From: Methylomonas aurea
GTDB taxonomy: Bacteria > Pseudomonadota > Gammaproteobacteria > Methylococcales > Methylomonadaceae
DNA: 64,000 nt
Reading direction: 5' to 3'
Assembly: GCF_024505045.1 (NCBI RefSeq)
Contig: NZ_JANIBM010000011.1
Span: 1 to 64,000, forward strand
Both the position numbers and the translations under genes were made by a program. The notes below the pieces were generated by a model. The model was given only the letters and a program-made list of their open reading frames with translations. It made no database searches and was not told where the DNA came from. Position 1 is the first letter of the stretch. Every line of letters begins with the position of its first letter. Below, one piece after another: positions 1 to 7,829 of the stretch.

Positions 1-315
1 CTCTGTTAAATCATGGTTGGTTTCCCAGTATCGATTACGGGCATCGTAATCAATTTTGAGCTCCTTCAGACGTTTAAGTAAAAGGGACAGATCACTATCA
101 TGGAAAATACGTTCGACAATTAATTGACCTTCCACCAAGTACAAAGGTGGGGGAAGTATATCGGCGACAACGTCTTTACCTTGGCCCATTCTTTGAGCAG
201 CATCACTTACAGTTTGTAACGAGTGGTATCCAAGAAAAGTGACTCCAACTAAAACTAATGAAGCAACCCATGCCATTAATTGTAATTTGGTTGCTAGCGG
301 TAGGCGGTTAAGCAT
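1..315 (-). CDS. N-terminus of a membrane sensory protein, probably a methyl-accepting chemotaxis protein (truncated by window edge)
   Basis: An open frame of 105 codons starts at an ATG at 315 and runs off the left edge without a stop. Residues about 10-31 form one hydrophobic segment (MAWVASLVLVGVTFLGY), followed by a hydrophilic stretch containing DILPPPLYLVEGQ, which resembles the extracytoplasmic sensor region of many chemoreceptors. The signalling domain lies outside the window, so a histidine kinase or cyclase with the same kind of sensor is also possible. A GGAG lies about 12 bases before the ATG. The gene is clearly AT-richer than most of the window, which could mean a different origin. 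Confidence 0.6.
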   Translation of the reverse strand, partial: MLNRLPLATKLQLMAWVASLVLVGVTFLGYHSLQTVSDAAQRMGQGKDVVADILPPPLYLVEGQLIVERIFHDSDLSLLLKRLKELKIDYDARNRYWETNHDLTE

Positions 316-680
316 GATTTTGGCACTCCGTTGTGTTTTATTGTCCGCCCGGCAAAGGTAGACCGGATTTATCAGGAATGCAATGTAAGGATTATCTGTC
401 AGATAAACTAACAAAGAGAATAAATTTTCACCTCAGAAATTCCGAAAAACTACATAAAGCTTCTGGGCGGAGGGTTGTTTGAAATGCCAGGGAAATCAGG
501 CTTTGCCAACGATGGCAATTTACCGCTATGCATAGTTGCGCACTATATGGGTTCGTCACAAGCCGATTATGCCCAAACCAACCAAGCCATGAATTTTCCC
601 GGAATCGAATTCTAATCATGTGATTGAACTCAATCATAAACACAGCGGCTTTCATTCCTCTCTCATTTTGCAAATAGCTG
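316..680. other. Intergenic region, no supported gene
   Basis: About 365 AT-rich bases lie between the start of the truncated sensory gene and the terminator of the superoxide-reductase-like gene. An 81-codon minus-strand frame at 428-673 has no ribosome binding site and no recognisable domain. The promoter of the sensory gene should be here, but I see no convincing -35/-10 pair. Confidence 0.5.
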
Positions 681-705
681 AAAAAAACCCGCCATTGGCG
701 GGTTT
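681..705 (-). terminator. Rho-independent terminator of the superoxide-reductase-like gene
   Basis: Read on the minus strand, AACCCGCC and GGCGGGTT form a tight GC-rich hairpin followed directly by a run of T. It begins a few bases after the stop codon at 713. Confidence 0.85.
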
Positions 706-712
706 CCGCGGC

Positions 713-1141
713 TTAGATTTCGGCGCTGCTTAGCCACAAATCATGCTTGTTGCACAGACTAAGGGCATACAGCGTGCCGCTATAGTTATCCAGCGTAAAT
801 TCCGAGACCGGCAGCGGCTCCTTGGTTGGGTCGAACAAATGTTCGGCCAGGAATTTATAGTCCTTGTCCAGCAACACGTGCTTGACGATGTAATGCTCGT
901 AAGCCTTCATTTCGTGCGTGGTCGTCACCTTTACCTTGGTCTTGCCACCGTCCTTGCTGGTCTCGATCAACGGCAAATGGGTTTTGCCCTTGCCGGCCCA
1001 GCGCCCCTGCGAGGCTTCGGTGTAGTACAAGTCGCCGGGCGGCGTCGGTTGACTGCCGGCTGCGGCGCGGTTGACCGTGGCAAGGCTCAGGCCGGCGACG
1101 GTGCCGGCCGCGCTGAGTTTCATAAAATCGCGACGTTCCAT
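713..1141 (-). CDS. Tat-exported superoxide reductase (desulfoferrodoxin)-like protein
   Basis: This 142-residue protein begins MERRDFMKL followed by an Ala/Gly-rich stretch, a twin-arginine export signal. Superoxide reductases reduce superoxide to peroxide at a ferrous centre bound by four His and one Cys. All five candidate ligands are visible in the family context: His55 (KTHLPLIE), His76 (THEM), His83 (EHYI), Cys130 and His133 (CNKHDLW). The usual EKH motif, whose Lys assists catalysis, reads KTH here, so activity may differ. There is no N-terminal rubredoxin-like domain. The gene follows an RND adaptor gene after a 113-base gap and ends in a clear terminator. The fold assignment is good; the true substrate is uncertain because Tat-exported SOR-like proteins are poorly characterised. 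Confidence 0.75.
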   Translation of the reverse strand: MERRDFMKLSAAGTVAGLSLATVNRAAAGSQPTPPGDLYYTEASQGRWAGKGKTHLPLIETSKDGGKTKVKVTTTHEMKAYEHYIVKHVLLDKDYKFLAEHLFDPTKEPLPVSEFTLDNYSGTLYALSLCNKHDLWLSSAEI

Positions 1142-1177
1142 GGGTTATTTCCTGAGTAAGGGTGGATGGGTATCAGG

Positions 1178-1195
1178 CAGCCCATGTCTGGGCTG
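1178..1195. repeat. Intergenic hairpin between RND adaptor and SOR-like gene
   Basis: A perfect 7-bp stem, CAGCCCA/TGGGCTG, with loop TGTC. There is no T-run on the minus strand, so it is not a standard terminator. It could modulate read-through or mRNA stability between the two genes. Confidence 0.35.
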
Positions 1196-1254
1196 ACCGG
1201 TTGGCTAAAGGCCTCTGCCGACGTTTGCCGTAATCGGTCCTCAGTTCGGTAAGC

Positions 1255-2475
1255 TTAACTGGGTTTCTTGGTTGCGGGTTCGGCTTTTTCCGCCGTTTTC
1301 GGCGCTGTTTCGACGATGCCGACCGTTTCGCCTTCGATCAACAAATCGGAAGGACTGGCGACCAGCAGGTCGTCGGCGGATAGGCCATCGACGATTTCGA
1401 CTTCCTTGCCCAAATCCCGACCCAACTTGACCGGTTTGAAGCCGATTTTTTTGTCATTACCGACCACGACGACATGTGTTCCAGCCTGGTCGATCACCAA
1501 GGTATTGGCCGGGGCCACCAAGGCCGGCGCTTTGCTGGGTACGCTGATACTGATCTCGACGTAGCTGCCGGGCAGCAATTTGGCGTCGTTATTGGCCAAT
1601 ACTATCTCCGCCTGGCGGCTGCGGGTCGCGGTATCCAGCGCACCGGCCACCCTTTCGACCCGAGCGTTCAGCGGTTTGCTGTCCTCCTTGTCCGGCAGGC
1701 GGACACTGACGCTCTGACCGGTTTTGATTTCGTCGGCGTAGGCTTGCGGCACCCAGACGTTCAAGCGTAGCGGGTCGGTCTGGGTCAGTGCGAACAACTC
1801 CTGAGTACCGGCGCTGATCAAGGCGCCGACATCGACCGAGCGCCTGGTGATGACGCCGTTGAAAGGCGCCACCACCCGCCGGTAACCTTCGATGTTTTCC
1901 AAGCGCTTGACGTTGGCCACCGTAGCCGCGACATCGGCCTCCGCTTGCATGAAAGCAGCGCGTTTTTCCTCGAACTCCTGCAGCGGCGCGCCGTCGGTTT
2001 CGTTGAGCTGGCTCCAGCGTTGCAGCGTGGTGCGCGCCAGTTCGGCCTTGGCCTTGACTTGCGCCAGCGTCGCCCGGCCTTGCGCCAGTTCGTGTTCCAG
2101 TTCCGGCACGTCGATCTCGGCCAGCAAGTCGCCTTGCTTGACGGTATCACCGATGGTTTTGTGCCACTTCTTCAGGTAGCCGTTGGCGCGGGCGAAGATT
2201 TGGGTTTCGGTGTAGCCGCGCAAGGTCGCCGGCAGCGTCAGTTTACGCGCGCTGTCGCCAACCCGGGGACGAGCGACGATGACGTTGCGTTGCAAGGCTT
2301 CGGCGGTGGTTTGCTGTAATTGGACGTCATGGCGCTGATTGGCGGCCAGGCGCAACGCGGCACCGGACAATAACAGACCAAGCAGGACCAGGCCGGCGCG
2401 CTTGGTTTGCTTTAACGTGGCGCCGGCGTTAGCGGTTTTCGGTAGTTCGAAGGCATGACTGGGTTGAGTTTTCAT
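1255..2475 (-). CDS. RND efflux periplasmic adaptor (membrane fusion protein)
   Basis: The 406-residue protein links an inner-membrane RND pump to an outer-membrane channel. An N-terminal hydrophobic anchor lies at about residues 27-45. A biotinyl-lipoyl-like half-motif follows (ARANGYLKKWHKTIGDTVKQ, then GDLLAEID), then an alpha-helical hairpin of about 70 residues, the second lipoyl half (RRVVAPFNGVITRRSVDVGA) and beta-barrel and membrane-proximal regions. The tail is rich in Lys, Ala and Pro. It lies 8 bases downstream of the RND pump gene, so the two are very probably cotranscribed in the order pump-adaptor, the reverse of the usual order. No outer-membrane factor is adjacent, so the pair may borrow one. 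The substrate cannot be told from sequence. Confidence 0.88.
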   Translation of the reverse strand: MKTQPSHAFELPKTANAGATLKQTKRAGLVLLGLLLSGAALRLAANQRHDVQLQQTTAEALQRNVIVARPRVGDSARKLTLPATLRGYTETQIFARANGYLKKWHKTIGDTVKQGDLLAEIDVPELEHELAQGRATLAQVKAKAELARTTLQRWSQLNETDGAPLQEFEEKRAAFMQAEADVAATVANVKRLENIEGYRRVVAPFNGVITRRSVDVGALISAGTQELFALTQTDPLRLNVWVPQAYADEIKTGQSVSVRLPDKEDSKPLNARVERVAGALDTATRSRQAEIVLANNDAKLLPGSYVEISISVPSKAPALVAPANTLVIDQAGTHVVVVGNDKKIGFKPVKLGRDLGKEVEIVDGLSADDLLVASPSDLLIEGETVGIVETAPKTAEKAEPATKKPS

Positions 2476-2483
2476 AATCGGTT

Positions 2484-5400
2484 TTAGGCAACTGAAAAAA
2501 CGGAATGGGAACGGCGCCGTTCCAGCCAGCGATGGACGCCGGCGAATACCAGGGGTACGAACAGCAGGGTGGACACAGTGGCGAAAGCCAGGCCGCCAAT
2601 CACGGCGCGGCCCAATGGGGCGTTTTGTTCGGCGCCTTCGCCCCAGCCGATCGCCATCGGCAACATGCCGACGATCATCGCAAAGGCGGTCATCAGCACC
2701 GGCCGCAAGCGGGTGGCGGCGGCTTCCAGTGCGGCGGTGGTTGGCGGTACGCCGTCGGCGAGCCGGCTACGAGCGAACGACACCAACAAAATGCTGTTGG
2801 CGGTGACCACGCCCATCGCCATGATGCTGCCGGTCAGCGCCGGAATGCTCAAGGTGGTGCCGGTCAGAAACAGGGTCCAGGCGATGCCGGCCAGTGCTGC
2901 GGGCAGGGCACTGACGATGATCGCCGGGTCGAGCCAGGATTGAAAATTCACCACCAGCAGTAGGTAGAGCAAGACGATAGCCACCGCCAAACCCGACGCC
3001 AGGCCGGTGAACGAGCTGTCCAGGGTTTGCAACTGGCCGCGTACGTTCAGGTCCACGCCGCGCGGCAATTTGCCGCGCATCTCTTGGACGATGGCGTCGA
3101 TCTCGCGGCCGACCGATCCCAGGTCGCGATCCTCGACGTTGGCGTAAATGTTCAGCACGTTATAGGCGTTGTAATGCGTGACCGCCGCCGGTAGCACGGT
3201 CCGTTTCAAGTTGACCAGATTGCCGAGCAGCTGCGGCTGGTCGCTGCTGCCGCTAACCGGGATGCGCAGCAGGGCATCAAGATTGTCCAGATCCAACGGA
3301 TTGCCCATCACGCCGATATTGACCGAGTTGCCGTTGGCCGGATTCAGCCAGAATTGCGGCGCAGTCTGCATGCTGCCGCTCAAGGTCAGCAGCAGGTTTT
3401 GCGCCACGTCTCTGGCCGACAAGCCCATTTGCTGCAACTGCTGGCGGTTCATTTCCAGTTCCAGCGCCGGTTTGTGCATGCGTTGGTAAATATGGGCGTC
3501 GACGATGCCGGGAATTCGCTGCAGGCGGCGCTGGAACGCCAGCACATGCGGCAGCACGTCCTCGGTTTTGCCGCCGACGAATTGAACATCGATCGGCGCC
3601 GGCACGCCAAAATTCAGGGTTTGGCTGACCTGGTCGGCCGGTTGGAAGAAAAATTCCAATGCCGGAAATTGTTTGGGCAAGGCTGCGCGCAAGGCCTTGA
3701 TGTATTCGACGCTGGGGCGATGGTCGCCGGGGCGCAGCGAAATCATGATCTCGCTGTCGGCCGTGTCCATCGTCCCGGAGTTGCCGAACAGGGTGTTACG
3801 AGTGCTGTAAGGGCCGCCGATGATGTCGAGCAGGTCGGCGATTTCTTCCTTGGGGATAATCCGGCGGATTTCCGCTTCGACGGCGTCGATGTGCTGCGGC
3901 ATTTCTTCGATGCGGGTGCCGGACGGCGCGCGGACGTGCAGGCGGATCTGGCCGGCATCCACCGCCGGGAACAAGTCCTCGCCGAGCAGCGGCACTAAAG
4001 CCAACGAAGCCAGGCAAAAACCGAGAATCGTCGAGCCGTAGCGCAGCTTGTGTTTCAACAGATGGCTGACCAGCACCACGTATCGGCCCCGAAGAGTTTC
4101 GAAGCCGGTCTCGAAACCTTGGTGCAGATGCTGGAAACCCCGCGCCAACGCATTGCCCGGCGCGGCATCCAGCTGGCCGTGATGGCCGGACATGACGTAC
4201 ATCACCAGCGTCGGCACCAAGGTACGCGACAGAATATAGGAAGCCAACATCGCGAACACTACCGCTTCCGCCATCGGTACGAACAGGCTGCGGGCCACGC
4301 CGGTCAGGAAGAACATCGGCACGAAGACGATGCAGATGCACAGCGTCGAAACCAAGGCCGGCATTGCAATCTCCGCCGCGCCGTCGAGAATGGCCTGCTG
4401 CGGATTCTTGCCCAGCAGCATTTGCCGCTCGATGTTTTCGATCTCGACGGTGGCGTCGTCAACCAGAATCCCCACCGCCAAGGCCAATCCACCCATCGTC
4501 ATCAGGTTGATGGTTTCGCCGAGCAAATACAAAGCAATCACCGACACCATAATCGACAATGGAATCGACACCGCAATGATGCAGGTGGTGCGCCAATTGC
4601 CCAGAAACAGCAATAGCATGGCTGCAGTCAAGCCGGCGGCGATCAGGGCTTCGTGCAACACGTTACCGATCGCGGCCTTGACGAACAACGACTGGTCGAA
4701 CATCAAACGCATGTTGATGCCATCCGGCATCAGGTTCAACAGCCTGGGAATCAAGTTTCTGACGTGATCGACCACTTCCAAAGTCGAGGTCCTGCCGATC
4801 TTGAAAATGGAGGTCAAAATACCGCGTTCGCCGTTTTGTCTGGCAATCGTCGTGGTCGGCGCCGGACCGTCGCGTACCGTGGCCACGTCGCGGACCAAGG
4901 TCGTGGCGCCATCCACCGTGCGTACCGGCAAATCGGCCAGACGCGGAATCGCCGCCACTGCGCCGTTCAAGGTGACGTCGTATTCGTTACTGCCGACCTT
5001 GACGCTGCCGGTCGGTAGAATCAGATTTTGCTCGGCCAAGGCGTCGCTCAAATCCGACGGCGACAGGCCGCGCGCGATCAAGGCCGGCGCGTTGACGTCC
5101 AGCGTGATTTGCCGGCTCTTGGCGCCGAACGGATTGGTCATCGCCACGCCGCGCTTGGATTGCAATTCGGTCCGCAGAATGTTGTTGACCAGATCGTTGA
5201 CCTCGGTTTCCGGCACCGTAGCGCTGGAAATGCCCAACTGCACCAACGGCAAATCCGCCGCCGAATACTGGATCACCTGCGGCGGCATGGTCCCGGCCGG
5301 CAGCGAGCGGTACACCGAATTGCTGCTGGACATGACCTGGGCGATGGCGGTGCGGATGTCGGTGCCGGGATGAAAAAACACCTTGATTACTGCCGCGCCG

Positions 5401-5657
5401 GGGTAGGTCAGGGATTCGCTGTGCTCGATGCCGTCGATCAAGCTCATGCTACGTTCGACGTTGCCGGTCAGCCGGTCGGCGATTTCCTTGGGCGTCATGC
5501 CTCGATAATCCCACAGCATCGCCACCACCGGTACGTCGATGGTCGGAAATATATCGGTCGGCATTTTGCGCAGCACGTAAGGCGTGGACAAAATAATGAG
5601 CAGGGCCGCCACGACAAAAGTATACGGGCGGCGCAGGGCAATTTGGACGATCCACAT
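2484..5657 (-). CDS. RND multidrug/solute efflux transporter, inner-membrane pump
   Basis: At 1057 residues this is standard RND size. It begins MWIVQIALRRPYTFVV, the usual first transmembrane helix, followed by a large periplasmic loop, a block of helices, a second periplasmic loop and the C-terminal helices. The paired aspartates of the proton relay are present in the fourth-helix motif (ILVDDATVEIENIERQ). These pumps use proton influx to export drugs, solvents or metabolites. The pump is transcribed with the adaptor at 1255-2475. It differs clearly from the other three RND proteins of the window, so it is a separate system rather than a recent duplicate. A long upstream region at 5658-6313 separates it from a divergent aminotransferase gene. 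Confidence 0.9.
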   Translation of the reverse strand: MWIVQIALRRPYTFVVAALLIILSTPYVLRKMPTDIFPTIDVPVVAMLWDYRGMTPKEIADRLTGNVERSMSLIDGIEHSESLTYPGAAVIKVFFHPGTDIRTAIAQVMSSSNSVYRSLPAGTMPPQVIQYSAADLPLVQLGISSATVPETEVNDLVNNILRTELQSKRGVAMTNPFGAKSRQITLDVNAPALIARGLSPSDLSDALAEQNLILPTGSVKVGSNEYDVTLNGAVAAIPRLADLPVRTVDGATTLVRDVATVRDGPAPTTTIARQNGERGILTSIFKIGRTSTLEVVDHVRNLIPRLLNLMPDGINMRLMFDQSLFVKAAIGNVLHEALIAAGLTAAMLLLFLGNWRTTCIIAVSIPLSIMVSVIALYLLGETINLMTMGGLALAVGILVDDATVEIENIERQMLLGKNPQQAILDGAAEIAMPALVSTLCICIVFVPMFFLTGVARSLFVPMAEAVVFAMLASYILSRTLVPTLVMYVMSGHHGQLDAAPGNALARGFQHLHQGFETGFETLRGRYVVLVSHLLKHKLRYGSTILGFCLASLALVPLLGEDLFPAVDAGQIRLHVRAPSGTRIEEMPQHIDAVEAEIRRIIPKEEIADLLDIIGGPYSTRNTLFGNSGTMDTADSEIMISLRPGDHRPSVEYIKALRAALPKQFPALEFFFQPADQVSQTLNFGVPAPIDVQFVGGKTEDVLPHVLAFQRRLQRIPGIVDAHIYQRMHKPALELEMNRQQLQQMGLSARDVAQNLLLTLSGSMQTAPQFWLNPANGNSVNIGVMGNPLDLDNLDALLRIPVSGSSDQPQLLGNLVNLKRTVLPAAVTHYNAYNVLNIYANVEDRDLGSVGREIDAIVQEMRGKLPRGVDLNVRGQLQTLDSSFTGLASGLAVAIVLLYLLLVVNFQSWLDPAIIVSALPAALAGIAWTLFLTGTTLSIPALTGSIMAMGVVTANSILLVSFARSRLADGVPPTTAALEAAATRLRPVLMTAFAMIVGMLPMAIGWGEGAEQNAPLGRAVIGGLAFATVSTLLFVPLVFAGVHRWLERRRSHSVFSVA

Positions 5658-6031
5658 GGTGTTTGGGCGAAACTCGATTGCAATGAGAATTGCCTGGAGG
5701 GCTTTGTCGTGTTTTAAACGATCGATCCGCCAAGCAAGGCAACCAATACAGCAAGTAACGCGCCATTTTTGCCGGGTTGTCGGGATAACCTCCTTTCTCG
5801 GTTTGCGCTGCCGGCTGCGGGAAGGGAACCGGTATCAGGACTCTCCTAGTTGCTGTGATTGAGGCAGAGGTCGAGCAATAGCTGGTGATATGCCAGCAGG
5901 GAGCAATTAACGCAACAAGGTAGCCAGTCGTCGTCAGCAATGTTTGGTTTGGATCGTGCTCGTTATCGGGGGGAATAAACGATTCGCTGGTGTCAGGTCT
6001 TTACTGATCGGTACAGCTTTTTAAGATCGTA

Positions 6032-6059
6032 ATCCGGCGAGTTACAACTCGAATCGGAT
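6032..6059. promoter_or_regulatory. Nested inverted repeat, candidate operator
   Basis: The core CGAGTT-AC-AACTCG (6038-6051) is a perfect palindrome. It sits inside a second pair of arms, ATCCG and CGGAT. The location between divergent genes suits a dimeric regulator binding site. No regulator gene is adjacent. Confidence 0.4.
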
Positions 6060-6145
6060 GGCGGAGGGAGCCGGCGTTACTGAAGTAAGTCTGCGATTTT
6101 ATCGCCCGCTATCGGATCAGGTGGGGTGAGCGGGACATGATCGCG

Positions 6146-6167
6146 ACTATGAGCTGTTAACCATAGT
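6146..6167. repeat. Inverted repeat ACTATG/CATAGT
   Basis: Arms ACTATG and CATAGT are separated by 10 bases, and the outer bases nearly extend the pairing. It lies about 150-170 bases upstream of the aminotransferase gene. It may be a regulator site or a small RNA hairpin. Confidence 0.3.
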
Positions 6168-6313
6168 CCGCACTATTGGGTTACCAACGGGCTTTGCAAA
6201 AAGCGATTATTTCGTCGCGCCTGATAATTTCCTAAAAAGCGTATTTGTCGAACGCTACTTCGGGCACTAAGCTGGTGAAGATGACTCCATTTCACAGAAA
6301 CGAGTAAACTGAT

Positions 6314-7537
6314 TTGTCAGGCCAACACCATCAAGCGCCGATGCGAAATACGGACAGACTTCAACAGGTACAAACGCCCATCATTCCAACGATCGCCAAC
6401 TGGACTCGGCAAACGCACGGGACGCTATCGCTGGGGCAGGGGATGGTGAACTATCCGCCACCGGATTCCGCCCTGCAGGCCATCGCAACGTTCGGTAGGC
6501 TGCCGGAGGATCATCTGTACGGATCGCCGTTAGGTCATCCCAAATTGTTGGAGCTCATCCAAAGCAAATTACACCAAGACAATCGCATCGATTGCGGCCG
6601 GGGCTATCAAGTCATGGTAACGGCGGGGTCAAACATGGCCTTTTTGAATGTCGTCATGGCCATCAGCGACCCGGGCGATGAAATCATTCTGCCGATGCCC
6701 TATTACTTTAATCAGGAAATGGCGATTCAGATGCTGGGATGCGTGGCGATACCGGTTGCAACTCGCGAAGACTACCAACTCGATCTTGCAGCACTAGAAG
6801 CGGCTATTACCGAGAAGACACGGGCCATCGTCACCGTTTCTCCGAATAACCCGTCCGGCGCGGTTTATCCGGAAAAGGATTTGCGAGCGGTCAACGCCTT
6901 GTGTCATCAACGCGGGATTTACCATATCAGCGACGAAGCTTACGAGTATTTCACCTACGATGGCGCCGCACATTTTTCCGCGGCTAGCTTGGCCGATGCC
7001 GCCGGGCACACGATCAGTCTTTTTTCGTTATCGAAAGCCTACGGCTTTGCCAGTTGGCGGGTGGGTTATGCCGTTTTTCCGGAAGCGTTGCTAGCTGCGA
7101 TGCTGAAAATTCAAGATACCAATTTGATTTGTCCACCCGCCATCACGCAAGTAGCGGCTATCGGCGCATTAGAAACCGGTGCCGATTATTGCCGGCAGCA
7201 ATTGCCGGAACTCGCCCGGATCAGACTACACGTGCTGCAACAATTGCAGGCAATCTCAGAGATTTGCCAACTGCAGGCAGCGTCAGGCGCCTTCTATGTG
7301 CTGCTCAAAATCCGGACCTCGCTAAAGGATGTTGAACTTGCCGAACGCCTGATCAAACAATTCAAAGTGGCCGCCATTCCAGGCTGTGCCTTTGGCATGC
7401 AGGACGGTTGTTATCTGCGAATATCCTATGGCATGTTAAGTCCGGCACAAGTCGGTGAGGCTATTCAGCGCTTGATCACTGGATTACTTGCTTTATGCAG
7501 TAGAAACCCTCTTGAATCGGCTACCTCTCTCGATTGA
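6314..7537 (+). CDS. PLP-dependent aminotransferase, class I/II (fold type I)
   Basis: This 407-residue protein has the aspartate-aminotransferase fold: SLGQGMVNYPPP near the N-terminus, SPNNPSGAVYP, SDEAYEYF, and the PLP-binding lysine in SLSKAYGFASWRVGY (Lys241). These enzymes transfer amino groups between an amino acid and a 2-oxo acid. The family includes tyrosine/aspartate aminotransferases and MfnC of furan-cofactor synthesis, but nothing in the sequence fixes the substrate. The open frame begins with TTG at 6314. An ATG at 6341 (MRNTDRL) is an equally possible start, and neither has a strong Shine-Dalgarno sequence. The gene appears to stand alone, divergent from the RND pump. Confidence 0.85.
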   Translation: MSGQHHQAPMRNTDRLQQVQTPIIPTIANWTRQTHGTLSLGQGMVNYPPPDSALQAIATFGRLPEDHLYGSPLGHPKLLELIQSKLHQDNRIDCGRGYQVMVTAGSNMAFLNVVMAISDPGDEIILPMPYYFNQEMAIQMLGCVAIPVATREDYQLDLAALEAAITEKTRAIVTVSPNNPSGAVYPEKDLRAVNALCHQRGIYHISDEAYEYFTYDGAAHFSAASLADAAGHTISLFSLSKAYGFASWRVGYAVFPEALLAAMLKIQDTNLICPPAITQVAAIGALETGADYCRQQLPELARIRLHVLQQLQAISEICQLQAASGAFYVLLKIRTSLKDVELAERLIKQFKVAAIPGCAFGMQDGCYLRISYGMLSPAQVGEAIQRLITGLLALCSRNPLESATSLD

Positions 7538-7829
7538 GCATATCCGACTGGAGTTCAGCAACCGGAGGAGGCCTTTACAGGCACTGAAAATATTTTATGG
7601 CCCGATTATTTCTTTGGTGACATATTAAGTGGCGCAATTTGGTTAATCGCGACATAAAAAACAAATCATGCCCAAAATAATCCCATCAGAAGAACCGCGA
7701 TCGAATCGCGAAGCTGATTTTCTAATTGGCGCCGTATTACGGCGATTAAATTTCGAATATGGACGCAATGCTTTGGTCATGAACGCTGATCCGTTGTTTT
7801 CAGTTAACGGGGCGACATCGCCGGAAAAT

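Larger units (their letters stand above)
5658..6313. other. Long divergent intergenic region between RND pump and aminotransferase
   Basis: About 650 bases lie between two divergent starts. Several open frames cross it, but none has protein-like composition or a ribosome binding site. Two inverted repeats are visible and are listed separately. The region must hold promoters for both flanking genes; I could not assign -35/-10 elements with confidence. Confidence 0.5.

Noticed and set aside
428..673. 81-codon minus-strand frame near the left edge
   Set aside because: No ribosome binding site and no protein-like pattern or domain.
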